NCBI GenBank assembly: GCA_037952775.1 | Contig: JBANAY010000003.1 | Coordinates: 17,298,001 to 17,362,000, forward strand | DNA: 64,000 bases | From: Clonostachys chloroleuca | Lineage: Eukaryota; Ascomycota; Sordariomycetes; Hypocreales; Bionectriaceae | Direction of reading: 5' to 3' | In this document: in pieces, positions 42,210 to 54,888 of the stretch | How the letters are laid out: each line of letters starts with the position of its first letter | How positions within the stretch are numbered: position 1 is the stretch's first letter | Program-made: the position numbers and the translations under genes | Notes under the pieces: model-generated | Seen by the model: only the letters and a program-made list of their open reading frames with translations | Database searches by the model: none | What the model was told of the DNA's origin: nothing

Positions 42210-43980
42210 TGGTAGCCGGTTAGAGAGGCGTGTTGATCAGACACTCGGCTTGCATTATGAACGATTCCCTTGACTGGCTCCAGTCCTTGTTTTCAGCGAT
42301 TACTTGGCAATTTTGGTCGGCATTAGAATATATTGTTGGTTCCTTGTCCCATACACGGCCGAAGTAGACTTACTCGGTGACATATTATGAGGCGTTGGGT
42401 TGCCTGAATTTGAGTTTAGATATAAAAAGAAAGATAAATTTCCTCACGCCCCCATTGAAGCTGTGGCTTTGGGGTCACTCCTAATTAGATAGTTACAATA
42501 CCAAAAATAGAACAAGCTTTGCTCAGGCTCTTACCGTCTATTTGTGATTATGCTGGACCGTAGTAGCGAGGTTTGACGGCGCCGATCTATTGATCTGAAG
42601 TGCAGCTCGTATTGGTGTGGTGGGCGATCTAGAATGCAATCCAGGCCGGTACTTCCAGGTACAAAGCTTGAAGGGATGGCTAGATATCAGCCGGGCCGTA
42701 GGGCTGACTGAGGAGGATCAGCCCTTTCCTGCTATCGTCCTTCCGCAGCTAACTCTTGTCGTTGAGATCAAGTCATGCTGGGAAAATGTTACCAAATGCG
42801 AGGTCAGTTGATGCATCAGAAGACCGAGACCCCCACATTGAGAAACACTGCTTCCCAACACGAGGCATGTATTCAGTAACTGCAAGCTCATCTATAGCGC
42901 ATCACCTTTTGTCATGCCGGCCACAAATAGGTGAAGGCGTTGGTGGTGGAAGCGCCACAGGGTAGGTTGGGCACCTGCGGCCGCCACTAGGTCGATAGGA
43001 CAGGTCCTATCGACCTGGACACAATATACCCACCCAAGGTCACAGAGAAGTACTACTAATCCACGCCGCATGTTCTATGCAGCTCAGCCTGTGCCTCTGA
43101 AATACCTGGGTTAAGTAAGGAGTGCCAAATGTGACGATGCTGAGCGGGTGCCTGATCCTATAGCTTACTCTAAATCCGTTCTATCCTGTGGGAAGGTATT
43201 GATCATCACTTAAGAAATTATGGTCCCTGGTTCGACGCAGGTAGGCAGTGCATGCCCGTAGGATGGATGTGGAGGAAGAGAGGTGGTTCCCCAGTGTCCA
43301 ACATGATTTTCCCGCAGCACATTGAAGAAATGCCTCTTCGATGCCCCAGTCCTGGGAAAATCCGTAAACAGAGTGCTTTGTCCTGCTGCTTCTGCCTCAC
43401 CACGATCGTGAACGTGCAAGGCCTAGATCCGTCTGGCCCGAGAGCAACGCATTCCGGATGCACACCCTTACCCAATGGCGGTAGTGGGATGCTTCTAGTG
43501 CTAATGGCTGCTGGATGCTGGCGCGGGGCCCCCGTAAACCGACCGTTTGGCAGGAGTCAGCCTACAGGATGGCGCTAGCTCAGCTCCTTGGCGCTTTCAG
43601 CCGCTTCTCCTGTGCTCTCGGGCGTGCCTGTCTCCCGTAGTCCTGTCTTTCAGCTCATATGTAAAAGGTCTTCTCACTCCGTGAACCGCTCCGTGAACAC
43701 GATTTCGCTTCTTCTTCTTTCCCAGTTTTTATGCTGTTGACCGTGCCCTGATCTCGGCGCAAACCATCTCGAAAGCCCCTGCCGAATCGAACCGTCCCTG
43801 GCACCTTGAGTGCTGGCCGTAAGCCCCCACCACCCGTTACCGGTGCTCGCATCCCCCCAGATCACTATTACCTGCTGTTCTCGCAATCCCAGGGTCTTGT
43901 CGGTCGGGCATTGCCTGCCACTGGATCACAGAGCACGACGAATCGCTATCGCCTGATCGCCATGCTGACCCCTCTGGGCT
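42210..43980. other. Intergenic region with a palindrome
   Basis: About 1.8 kb: 3' UTR of the PLC-like gene, then the Spray promoter. Contains the 28-bp palindrome at 42989. A Pro-rich ORF in the last 190 bases (43806-43994) overlaps the Spray start in another frame and is not supported. Confidence 0.35.
42989..43016. repeat. 28-bp near-perfect palindrome
   Basis: AGGTCGATAGGAC, two-base spacer AG, then its exact reverse complement GTCCTATCGACCT. It could form a hairpin or cruciform, or bind a dimeric factor. It lies about 965 bp before the Spray start and 800 bp after the PLC-like gene. Confidence 0.9.
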
Positions 43981-46577
43981 ATGGCGTACCTTAATAGTGT
44001 GAGCAAGGAGCCCATGCGAGATGACCCCAACCACCACTTGACGCATCGCGCCTCCAACATTTCCGCCCTCAGCGACTTCGACTCGAATCCCTACGATGCG
44101 CCCGCTCACACCTTGATTCCCCGCGAGTCGATGGTCTCTCTGGACTCCCGGAGAGGCCAATACACCAGCGCGGAAACATATGGCATGGCAGTTCCTACAG
44201 CCCTCACACTACCCCCCCGACGCCCTCATGGACGGGATCCTGGACCAACCAGTACGGGTCGGGCTATTCGCCCGTCGGGGATTCAAATGGACAGCCCTTC
44301 CGGTCCGCTTCTAAGAAACTCGGGCGAAAAACGAGTCTGGTCTCGCACTTGAAACGGTCAGCACCGCAGACCATTGACGAGGAGGAGTATGACCTGTCGC
44401 TTCTGGGTTCGGCAGCACCTATGGGGTTTGCAACCGTGCAGCACGACACCATCCACGAGGAGGGGCCTGTTTTCGACCTCACGGCGTCGCTAGGTCCGAT
44501 GAGCCCCCATGACGAGGAATTCGTCCAAATGCTCCAAAAGCAGGAGGCCCAGGGGCAGCTCACGGGCGGGATTGGCGAAGGCTTCAAGCCCGAGGTCGTT
44601 GTCCGGGACACAGAGCTTCTGCCCCAGACAACCACAGCCCAGCGCAGCTTCTCCCAGTCGTTCTCCAGTAGGATGAGCCGAATGACTAGCAGGCGACTTG
44701 GCCGGTCAGAAAGCATTAGGGCTGCGGGCCAGGATCGTGCCAATAAGCGGGGTGAAGTCATACAAGTAATCATGGAGGAAGACGGCGCTGGCGATGGAGA
44801 CGGAGACGGAGCTGTGGCCGGAGCTGACTTGAGCTCCATGGAGGGACCGATAGGGATAGCACCCGTTGAATCCCGCCGATCTACTCTCTATGATCAAAAT
44901 GGACAGACCCGGGTGTTTTATCCACAGCCGAATTGGAAACCATTTCCGATGTGCTGGCCGTGGTTGATGATGCTGGTGTTCCTCTCCGTAGGCCTTGCCG
45001 TTATGCAAGAGGTGCTCTACCAGAAGTACAACAAGTCCAACCCTCTAGTCAGCTTCGACTCCCCTGAAAAGGTCCCCGGCTGGCTCTATATTATGATCAA
45101 GTTTGGGCCCACGCTGATAGCAGTCATTTATGGCGTTCTGTGGCAATTCACAGACTTTGAAGTGAGGAGATTGGAGGCGTACTATCAAATGTCTAAGCCG
45201 GAAGGCGCATTGGCAGCCGAATCGATTAATGTCGACTACGTGACGAGTTTCGCCTTCTGGCGCCCATTCCGTGCTCTCAAAGTTGGTCACTACGCAGTCG
45301 CATTGTCGTCGGTGTCGGCTACGTTTGCTGCCTCGTTAGTGCCGACCTTTGCTTCAGCATCGCTGGTCCTGACTCCTGACCGGCGTCAACGAATAGCTCA
45401 CCCTGAAACAGAGAAGATAATTGCCTTTTCGCCAGTCTGGTCGCGGCTTCTCACATCGGTTCTCGGCGTCTGTGCAGTCGGTGCATGTATACTCTTCTAC
45501 ATACTCCAAAGACGACGCTCAGGCTTGAGCGCGGATGTCCAAGGAATCGCGGGCTTGGCATCCATGGCTGTCGTGAGCCATATTTTGATGGATTTTAAGG
45601 ACATGGACACTGCAACCCCGAAGGATATACACCATAAACTCAAACATCACAGATATATTCTTCGTAACTCATCTCTCGCCCCGGATGTTGATAATCCCCC
45701 GAGTAGCCAGGAGAGAGACAAGTATCAAGATATTCATCTCTCCAACAACCCCCACCCACTGAGCCTTCGCCCGGCAGGGGGTGTCCCTTTCATCATCGGC
45801 CTGTTGCTCTTCATGGGATTTGTTCCTGCCTTCTTGTTCTCGGCTGCTGATATAGTTACGGATAAAGCCCCTTGGGCTGTCACTGCATTGGCCGTCTGCC
45901 TCAAGTTGTCATGGAATGCCATGGACACGGCAGTTCGCATGATGGAACCCTATTATATACTCTCACGACGACACGCGCACCCCAAAACCCTGACTTTGGA
46001 TTACACCGCCTTGCCCTTCGGATACCTTCCGTTGAAGGCACTGTTTAATGGTCATTTGCTCATGTTCTTCGTGGGAAGTGGCTCTGTCATGGCCGAGTTC
46101 TTGACAGTCTTGGTGACCGGTCTGGCAACGGTCGATGGCAAGGGCTTCTTGAACGGAATGATGACCTCGGGCCGGGAGGAGGCGGTCAAGAGTGGTCTAG
46201 AAACTATCCGCTCGTTCTACTTCCTGTTTGGCCTAACAATGTTCACCCTGCTCTACATGACCATTGTCGCGACAATCGTTTTCCTGCGCAGGCGGCACCC
46301 CTTTCTCCCCCGACAGCCCAACACTATCGCGTCCACACTGGCCTTTATCCACCAGAGCAAGATGCTGTACACCTTCGTGGGCACGTCAAAGTTTAGCGCC
46401 GCGCAAATGGCCAAGAAGCTCGACACCGATGTGACATACGGGCTAGGCTGGTTCATCGGGAGAGATGGGCAGACTCACTGCGGCGTGGACCAGGAGGAGC
46501 TGCTGACGAATTACAAGCACGGAGTGGACGTATCTAAGAGAAACGAGCCGTGGAATACACAGTGGGATGTCCTGTGA
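43981..46577 (+). CDS. Spray-like DUF3433 membrane protein, one apparent frameshift
   Basis: A large polytopic membrane protein of the DUF3433 family, whose Neurospora member Spray affects calcium balance and hyphal branching. The frame from the ATG at 43981 (MAYLNSVSKEPMRDD) breaks at a run of seven C (44212-44218). One more base joins it to the frame that ends at 46577, giving about 865 residues; the join reads LTLPPPTPSWTGSWTNQYGSG. The N-terminal ~310 residues are polar and disordered. Then come membrane spans (WPWLMMLVFLSVGLAV, YIMIKFGPTLIAVIYGVLW) and two halves of similar layout with the paired motif LPFGYLPLKALFNGH / FAFWRPFRALKVGHYAV, an internal duplication typical of the family. 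The last ~60 residues are cytosolic (YGLGWFIGRDGQTHCGVDQEE). Ca2+ role is family knowledge. Confidence 0.8.
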
Positions 46578-49195
46578 GCTTAATGAAGCTTGTTGGGACT
46601 GGCTTTGGGCTTTTCGATATCTAATGACGGCATTCGGGATATTGCATGAGGCTTTGGGATTGCATTTAGGACTGCATTGGGATTTCTTATCAAGGCCTCC
46701 TAGACGATACATTAAGCATTGCATTAGAGTAGTATCCAGATCAAAATCTGCTTAATTTGTTTGTATTTGAGATGATCGGAGCAGGCACATCTACGTACGG
46801 GTTAGTTTACATGGGTAAGGTTAGTTAGGTCTTACCGCAACCTGGTATGGAATAGAAAATAGGAGATAAACTCTTGAGCGATCTGATGGGATTTACGGTG
46901 TACGTGACTGCATTTGCGGATGAACTCAATTATGTCTCAGAAGGCATGCCAGTTGGCGTAGGCTAGGAATTCAGAGGCATTGTCTAACGAGACGCAGCTG
47001 TGCATTGATTGGCAGCGAGCTTTCGAAGTAGGGATGCTAGGATTAGCGGGTGGGATGGGAATTGTGCTAGTGGATCGGACAGCGCGTTTAGCATGCAAAA
47101 CTCCACAACTTCGACGATGGTGTGTGTCTACGATTCTAGATAGAAAGATGAGCCGGCTATTCTGACATTGTGCGTTTTGGAGGCGCGCGTCGACGAGCGA
47201 CCTTTGGTCTTTTGGTTGACAAAGGATTGCTTGAACAAGGAAGCTGGGCCCAGCCGGTAGGATTGCTTCATGTAGTAATATCATATCATTCGCTTTGTTC
47301 GGGTGGAACCCTGCTCGGACTATAGAATGAAGGGATGGGAGGCAGTGCAAAACTACCACCGCACCGCACGTTCACTTGGCTTGTATTATGAGTGACAGCC
47401 GCTGGACTTACCCGCCTGACGGTGGGTATGAAGACCTGCATCAACCATGGAGAGGCCATGGTGTCGCGCCCATGTCAGAGGTTTTATCGCATTCATCCCA
47501 TCATTTTCCCCCGGCCATGGGGTATTGGGAGCATCCACCGGGACTTTTTCTGCTGTCAGACGTTTCCGCCTGTTGTGATTCCCACGATCCATCTAATTTT
47601 CGCCAGATGCATGAGACTGGGACCGCTTTTCCGTATTTTTAGGACCGGAGAGGCTGTTGCGGTGATTGATCTTCGTGTTTGGGCCAGGGGGGCAACGGCG
47701 TGGACATGGAAGCAAAGAGTGGGACGGGAGAGGGAGGGAGGGGGTTGGCACTTGGTCTTGGAAGGCGCCCAGAACAAACAATCAAACAGCGTGTGGCGTA
47801 CATACGACAAAGTGGATGGTCATTGGAATTGACTCCGGTTTCTGGGCGGCTCACATGCTGCGCGCGCGCGCACTACGTAATCTATGTGGACGAGGACGAG
47901 AGCTCTGGCTAGAGTGCTAGCTCGGGCGACTAATTGCCAATAATATGTATAGGGCTCGTCGACTCGGATGGACTGGAATCTTGCACGCCAACGTGCACCT
48001 GCGTATTGGAGGTGCGAGGTGTTTATTGGCCTGGGGCGGTTTCCCTCTGTTGTCTTTGGTTGCCCTCTAGCGACGGCCAAGAAAGGGAAACACGAGGGCG
48101 GTGACTCGATCACAATAGCCGAGCTCGTGAGGGAAGCCGGACACGAAAGGCTGCTCGCTTTCCAGCACCTGGATCATCAAGTACGCGAGTACCTGGAGCC
48201 GTGCCCTTCTGGACAGGCTGCCCAACCACCACCGCCTAGACTGATTGATTCGGCGACCGCAAACGACTCAACTGGGCTTGAGCGGGCCTCTTCGTCAAGC
48301 ATTAGTCTGCGCTGACTGAATGGGTTAGCCAGGCGAATTAGCAGAGGTAGAGCAATAAATTCCTGGTCCAAGCCAGAGAGCGCAGGACCTGGCAGTCAGG
48401 GGTAGCAGAAGGGGGGCGGCAAGTAGCTTTGTTAGGCCAGATACGAGATCGCCGTGCCGGGGCTGCCAAGGGTACATGCCACCCCCTTATTCTTGGCGCA
48501 AAGCTTGGGTATTGCACTGCCACCCGGATCATGCGCGCAACGAGCTGGTACCAAGGCACTAACGTAGGTGACCAGCTGCCATGTGCCCAAACAGGCTGGG
48601 AAGGTGCATTCCTGGTCTCTCACACCCCCCAATCATTGCCGCCGTGTCAGGGCCACAGCAGGTTGGTCGACTGACTTTACCCCTTTGCTTCCGCTTGGCT
48701 GCATTCATTTCATCACAACGCCAGTTCCTCCACCCAAACCTTGCCTTTCCATCCATCCACTGCCCTTTTGATGTGATCACAACCTGCCACCACCCATTCA
48801 CATCGGGCTAATCACGGGAGCGTCTTTTTTTCCTCGACCTCTCACCACTCGCTTTGTCCAGCTTCTCCTTCAGCTTTGCCGGCACAACTTCTTCTGCCTT
48901 TCGTTTCAGTCGACCTGCCGACCACCGAACTGCCGCGCCATCCAACACTCCTCGTTTTGCCCTCGGGCGTATTCCTCTCGCTCGCTTCTCACATTCCAGC
49001 TGTCGCTCTCGACCCAGGTCTGCCCCGATCCACTTCCCAACGCAACCGCCATCGACATCAACATAGACCCGTCGCATGAACGAATACCAGCCAAACGATA
49101 GAGTCAACTGATCCAACCGAGTTCCCTTGGAAGCATAAGATTCAGATCACACTTCGCCCACCTGAATCGTCAACGACAGCTACGGACCCGTCAGA
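46578..49195. other. 2.6-kb gene-poor region
   Basis: No supported gene. Short ORFs occur on all frames. Just after Spray (46590-46730) are loose GCATT/TTGGGATT-type repeats. At 47859-47873 there is an alternating purine-pyrimidine (CG)n run next to TACGTA. The last ~350 bases are pyrimidine-rich and fit a long 5' leader for the FLC-like gene. Confidence 0.35.
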
Positions 49196-51489
49196 ATGCG
49201 TTGGTCAATTGGCCAAACCCTCTTCTCCGCGGCAGCGACCATGTTTACGGTCGCTGCCGCAGAGCGAGCCTTGATGTCTCAATCTCTGAACATTTGCCAG
49301 GATGACTCCATGTTTTCCGCGTCTCTGTTCGACGTCAAGTATACACCAGGAGACAACAAGGCCAACTTCGCCCTGACGGCCACTTCCTCAGTCCAGGGAA
49401 AGGTTACCTTCGACATCTCGATCACAGCCTATGGTTACCGATTCCTCACAGAAACGATCGACCCCTGCAAACTCGCGGAAGACCTTGGTGGTCTTTGTCC
49501 AATGAACACGGGTCCCTTGGACTTTGAGCACGCGCTCAGCGTCCCCGGTGATGCCGCCAGCCAGATTCCCGGCATCGCATACACGGTTCCCGACATCGAC
49601 GCCAAGGTTCGTGTTTACATTAATCTTACTGGTCAGACAGAGAGTATTGCATGCGTCGAAGCCAACTTCTCCAACGGAAAGACTGTTGACTTGTTGGGGG
49701 TCAAGTGGGCGACCGCCATCATCGCTGGTCTTGGATTGATTTCCTCCGCTATTGTGTCGGGTCTCGGCCACTCCAACACTGCTTCCCACATTGCCGCCAA
49801 TTCTCTGTCTCTTTTCGCCTACTTCCAAGGCCAGGCCATCGTAGGTCTGACGGCCGTTCCCCTCCCCCCATTGTTCAGTCATGGACCCAGAACTTCCAGT
49901 GGTCCATGGGTATTATCAACGTGGGCTTCATGCAGACCATCTTCACTTGGTACCAGCGTGCTACTGGTGGTGACCCTGGAACTCTTTTCGATAACCTTGG
50001 CACCAAGTCCGTCCAGGTCGAGAAGAGAGCTCTCGCCCTCAGGAGCATTGGATCCGGCAGTGAAACTGTCAGCTTGTTCAATCGTGCGGCCGCCATGGTG
50101 CCTAGGAGTCTGCCAACGTACTCAAGCTTGGCCAAGCGCGCAAACATTGTGACAGAATCCGGCGGTTATCTTGTGTACGGAATCCAGCGTGTGGCCTACA
50201 GATCGAAGATCGAATCCACCAACCTGTTCTTGACTGGACTGGTTTTCTTCATCCTTTTCGTTGTCTTCACCATTCTAATTGTTGCCGCGTTCAAGGGTAT
50301 TCTCGAACTGTGTGCTAAGAAGAAGTGGATTTCTGGTGAGAAGTTTGTTGAGTTCCGCAACGGCTGGCTCACCATTCTCAAGGGTATCCTGTTTCGTGCC
50401 ACTCTGATTGGATTCCCCCAGATGTGCATTCTCTGCACCTGGGAGTTTACTCAGAAAGATTCACCCGCCCTGGTGGTCCTTGCTGTCTTCTTCCTGCTCG
50501 GTATGATCGGCACCCTGGGCTGGGGCTCTTTCAAGGTCATTAGCATTGCTCGACGATCTGTTGCCATGCATCGCAACCCGGCCTATATTCTCTTCTCGGA
50601 CCCCCAGGCTTTGAACAAGTGGGGTTTCCTGTACATCCAGTACCGCGCTTCTGCCTACTACTTCGTTGTCCCAACCCTGGTCTACACTTTCATCAAGGCC
50701 TTGTTCGTCTCTCTCGCTCAGGGCAGTGGTATTGCCCAGGCGATTGGCTTCATCATCATTGAAGCTGGTGCTTTGATCGCGGCCTCTGTTCTCCGCCCCT
50801 GGATGGACAAGAGCACTAATTCGTTCAATATTTCCATCTGTGCTGTTAACTTTGTCAACTCTATCTTCCTTCTTCTCTACACCAATGTTTTTGGCGCTCC
50901 TGCCCTCGTGGTTGGTGTTGTCGGTGTCGTTTTCTTCGTTCTGAATGCCGTCTTTGCTCTCGTGCTGCTTCTGATGATCATCATCTCCACCACTCTCATC
51001 TTCTTCCGCAAGAACCCCGATGCTCGTTACCAGTTCATGGCCGATGACCGTGCATCGTTCATGAAGTCTCAGTCACAGTTGAACACGACCACCGAGCTGG
51101 ACGCTCTTGCTGCGACAGCACGTGGTGATAAGAGCGGCTACAAGCACATGGACATGGATGACGACGAGTCTCTGTCTGCCACAAGCATGCGTCGACGAAC
51201 AGACCAGTCCCAGATGGACATGCGTGCAGGAGCCAGGTCTCCTGTGAACCCTTCAATGCCTTTGTTCCCCGCGGCACGACCGGAGAGTCCTTTCCGATCC
51301 GCATCACCAAGCCCCTATAATGCTTCGGCAACATCATTGGGTCAAGCTAGAACACAGCACACTGCTAGCCCAGCCTCATTCAGGCAACAAAACAATGCAA
51401 GGTAATACGTTCCGCGTTCTTTAATTCACAACTATGAAGCTGACCATCTTAATAGCCCCTGGCAACGTGGAGCTGGCTACGACCATTAG
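49196..51489 (+). CDS. FLC/TRP-like ion channel (flavin carrier family), one apparent frameshift
   Basis: A multi-span protein of the fungal FLC/Pkd2 family, linked to FAD transport into the ER, calcium and wall integrity. Start at the ATG at 49196, signal peptide MRWSIGQTLFSAAATMFTVAAA. A Cys-containing ML-like luminal domain spans about residues 25-160 (NICQDDSMF, DPCKLAEDLGGLCPM, ESIACVEANF). The TRP-like membrane region follows. The frame breaks at a run of six C (49864-49869) within the string LTAVPLPP; one added base continues into IVQSWTQNFQWSMGIINVGFM. The main exon ends at 51401. A 54-nt intron (51402-51455, GTAATA, CTGAC, TAG) leads to a last exon 51456-51489 encoding the family ending SPWQRGAGYDH. 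Total about 746 residues. Without that intron the frame stops at 51405. Confidence 0.85.
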
Positions 51490-52800
51490 GTAGTGTCTCT
51501 ACTTGAGAAATAAGCAAATGTTTTGTATCAATTTTTGGCGACTACCCGTAGCCCACGCAGCTCGCTGAAGGCATCTGCCTCAGAAATGAAATCTACTCAC
51601 TTGAGTTGAATGTCGACGGCGACGGCTTTGACAACTACAGCTGGTCTCGTCGGAAACTGGCGATTCATAACAAGCCCAGAGATGGGCTCCGTTGGCTTGC
51701 TGCCAGTCGCCACTTTCCCCGACCGAGTTGCCTGGGAACTTTCTTGAATTTCCCAATCTTGTTTTTCGTCTATTACCCCTGATCCCGATATGTTTTTTTT
51801 TTCGGGCAGGGCTTTCAAGCATGGGAGTGGCGTCTGCGATGACACTGGCGTTGGTGAAGCAAATAAAGGCTCTGACTGGTTTAGTCGGCTCCGGAAGCTG
51901 TTTAGTATAGAGTACCGGACACAGGATTCCATCCTCAACAACACACATTATTTTCTCCTTGATTTAAAACCATAAATGGTGGCGGAGAGAATATCGCGAT
52001 GAACGATTACAGTACCGGTGGATTTTATCTTTCTTTTGGATTCATTTTCCTTGCTCTTGTTCTTTTCCTTCCTGGCTTGCGTGGACCCCGTCTTGCCACC
52101 TTGTAACCGCGATTCCGTTGCCTACCTACTGTATCTAGGGCTGGTTTCTGTAGGCTGCTACTCTTTCCTAGTGGCCTATTCTGGATAGGACGTTTATGGG
52201 GAAAATATAAATAAAAATGGTAAAAGAACTACTGCATCCTTCTCTGAAATTGAATGTGATAGATGTTACAAGATGTGTGTATTATATTGTGCGCTCGTCT
52301 ATCTAGGCTATCAAATGTATGTGGGTGATCCACACCGTCGTAACTACTAATATAATACATCGACTGAAGGAATGAACGTAGATAGCAAGGTGAACGGACG
52401 ATAGGCATGCGTTTTATAGATTAAAATCATATTTTATATCTTCGAGAATGAAAGCAGGCAGTACAAAAAGATTTGTCCAAAAAAGGTTCACCGTCGCCGT
52501 CGTCTTGGATATTATGGCTCAAGCTCGTCTAGACGCAGTAGTATCGATGAAGTACAAAGCGAGTTAAAACATTAGCTGCTAGATGGAGGTTAAAGAAGAA
52601 GAGGGAAAATAGACAAAGGAAATAGAATCCGTCAATGGAGAACTGGGAGTAATTCGGACATAGGGGGATACAGGTAATGAGGCAAGGAAATAGGCAGGCC
52701 GGGCTGCGGTGATCGTAATGGCTTCTCTGAGAAGCTGGGCATAGGAATAGAAAAGAAGAAGAGGGGCATTCTCCAAAGCGGCCTTTCTTCGTCAGCTTGA
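51490..52800. other. Convergent intergenic region
   Basis: About 1.3 kb between the 3' ends of the FLC-like gene and wetA. AT-rich; short ORFs only. Confidence 0.4.
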
Positions 52801-54548
52801 TTAAATTGCAAAACCCTGTTGCATGAGTCGCTCTACATCCCCTCCGGCTGCGGCAACGGCCTTGATAGCAGCTTCGCTCAGTTTCCTCCGGCGCTCTAGG
52901 GCTTCTTTCTCACGCCTTGCTTTTGTCTTGGAGCTCCCACTGGGTGCAACACCTGTCATCAGCACTGTTCCATCATTTGGTGTGAAGTTGACAAATCCAA
53001 TCTCCCCACTTCCGCTGGGTTCCCGAGAGCGTCTCTTGCGCACGCTGCATGGAGTTCCAGGCATACTCCCCGGCAAGCGGCAGGATGCACTCCGCACAGA
53101 GGAGATAGAGCCCCCGGAGCTATGCCGGCTCTGCGGATGAACAGGCGTGCGGGTTGGTGAGGCTGAAGGAGCTCGAGCCTTGCGGACGGGCGAGCAGGAG
53201 GGATGCCGCGCCCTAGATGATGAAGCGTACCGGGCACCAGATGATGGTGCGCGAGGTGGCCGGTGCGGGCGTTCGGTAGCAGGGATTGGGGGCGGAGGGG
53301 GTAGGTGTGTTTGCGCAGTCATTTTGAGTTCGCCAACCGAGTTTTGGGGTGGGCGTGTTTGTGGCATTTGTATCATGAGACCCGAAGTGCTTGTGTCAGG
53401 AAGAGATGCGTACTTATATGGGAGCTCAGCTTGCTGAGCGTGCACAGCAAAGTTCATTTCGGCATTCTTTTGATGCATGTTTTGGGAATCCTGAAGGCCG
53501 GTGTAATCCCACCAATTCGTGGAAGGGTCTACCATCATCCCGCCATCATTCCACTGCTGCCCATTTATGGATGAAATTGATCCAGAGTGATGCTGTTGAT
53601 GATGATCCCAAGAGGGGTCGGCCGACCTAGCATTGCTTAAGGGGTATGGTGTGCCGTCCCCGTCAATAGATGGGGGGTCGATTGTTGTCGGACTGACACT
53701 CTCTTGGTATAAGTATCGCATGTTCGACTGTGGTGGCATGGAGGGCATGTCAGCGAACGGGTCATCACAAGATCCATGAATGAAGCTGTCGGGAACTCCT
53801 TGGCGGATGGGGGGAGAGATTGACGCTGTTTTGACTGCGAGGTCAACTTGGCGAGGCCTAGTCCTGGGGGCATTGATTTGCATTTCGAACGTAGGAGATC
53901 CTGGCCTGTCTGGCAGTGGCTTCCTGTTCTTGACTCGGTTTGTGGCTTTACGCAGAGTTGCGCCGACGGCTTGGATAAAACTATTTGGTTTCCGATTGAC
54001 GGTCTTGGGAGGTGTTGGCGATGGCGGCTGAGAGACCGACGTATTCGCATTCTTCTTCGTCGGGGAACTGAGAGATATGCCTTCGAGTCGAGGTAGCTCC
54101 GTGTCAGACATGGAGTTGCGACCGACAGGTTCATGACCAGTTTCCTCTGGCAACTCACTCTCAGCCGCAGCAAAGTTGCCTGAGTTGACATTGTGAGTTG
54201 CGGAGACAGGAGGTCCTACCTGAGAGCTATTGGAGAGAAAATCCAGTTCATCTGTTGTCGATGAGCCTATGCTCTCAGGAGGTTGATCTATCAGAAACGG
54301 GTCGGCAGTGTTCCTTGGGACGGTTGAGGTCAAGGCGAAGGGCTCCGTAGATGTCGTAATGAATGAGAGGCCTTGCATATCCAGGTTGTCCAGGTCGACA
54401 TATTGCCCAAAGAGATCATTGGTGTCATCCGTGGCACCGCCTTCGTTGTCCTGCCATGAGAAGTAATTCGGGTCGCGCTCGCCCCCTCGATGCGATATGG
54501 CATACCCCAAGAGCCCATGTCGGGCGACTTCCAACCCTCAGAAGTCAT
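52801..54548 (-). CDS. wetA: WetA-like conidium maturation regulator, one apparent frameshift
   Basis: A nuclear regulator of the late conidiation pathway (BrlA-AbaA-WetA), needed for spore wall maturation. The C-terminal WetA domain is unmistakable: FVNFTPNDGTVLMTGVAPSG, then SSKTKARREKEALERRRKL, EAAIKAVAAAGGD and the end QQGFAI (about residues 517-582). The rest is Ser/Pro-rich and disordered. The main frame has no ATG near its start. The ATG at 54548 (MTSEGWKSPDMGSWGMPYRIEG) lies in another frame and meets it at a run of five C on the plus strand (54482-54486). One added base gives IEGGERDPNYFSWQD and a 582-residue protein whose N-terminal DPNYFSWQD..FGQYVDLD matches the style of the family. 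No intron was needed. Converges with the FLC-like gene. Confidence 0.88.
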
Positions 54549-54850
54549 TCAGTGGGCTGCTGATGTTGCAACTGCCTTGGATAGCTCAAGCCAGATGAGG
54601 TAGGACGGAGCGAGAGTATTCTCTGAGCAGAGAAGGTTTCGTCAATGTCATGAGGAGAGCATTGCCTTTGGAGAACAAGGGAAACAAGCCCAGCTGAGGA
54701 GCAAGCAAGCGTCCGACGGGTAATGAGGGTTTTCGAAAGCAGGCAGGCATCAACATGAAACCAAAACAGTTCACGCCGAATTGAAGATTTCAGGAAATGC
54801 AGGTAGCGATAGCAACGGGTGGTGTTGATGGTCTTGGCCGGGGGTTTTGT

Positions 54851-54888
54851 GGAATGTCTGAAGATGATAGAAGCAGCGGCGGCATTCC
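54851..54888. promoter_or_regulatory. Possible AbaA sites (CATTCY) upstream of wetA
   Basis: CATTCC on the minus strand at 54851-54856 (GGAATG on plus) and CATTCC on the plus strand at 54883-54888, about 300-340 bp before the wetA ATG. In Aspergillus, AbaA binds CATTCY and activates wetA. A 6-bp degenerate word is common by chance, so this is suggestive only. Confidence 0.25.

Noticed and set aside
43806..43994. 62-codon Pro-rich ORF overlapping the Spray start
   Set aside because: Different frame, no domain; could at most be an upstream ORF in the Spray leader.
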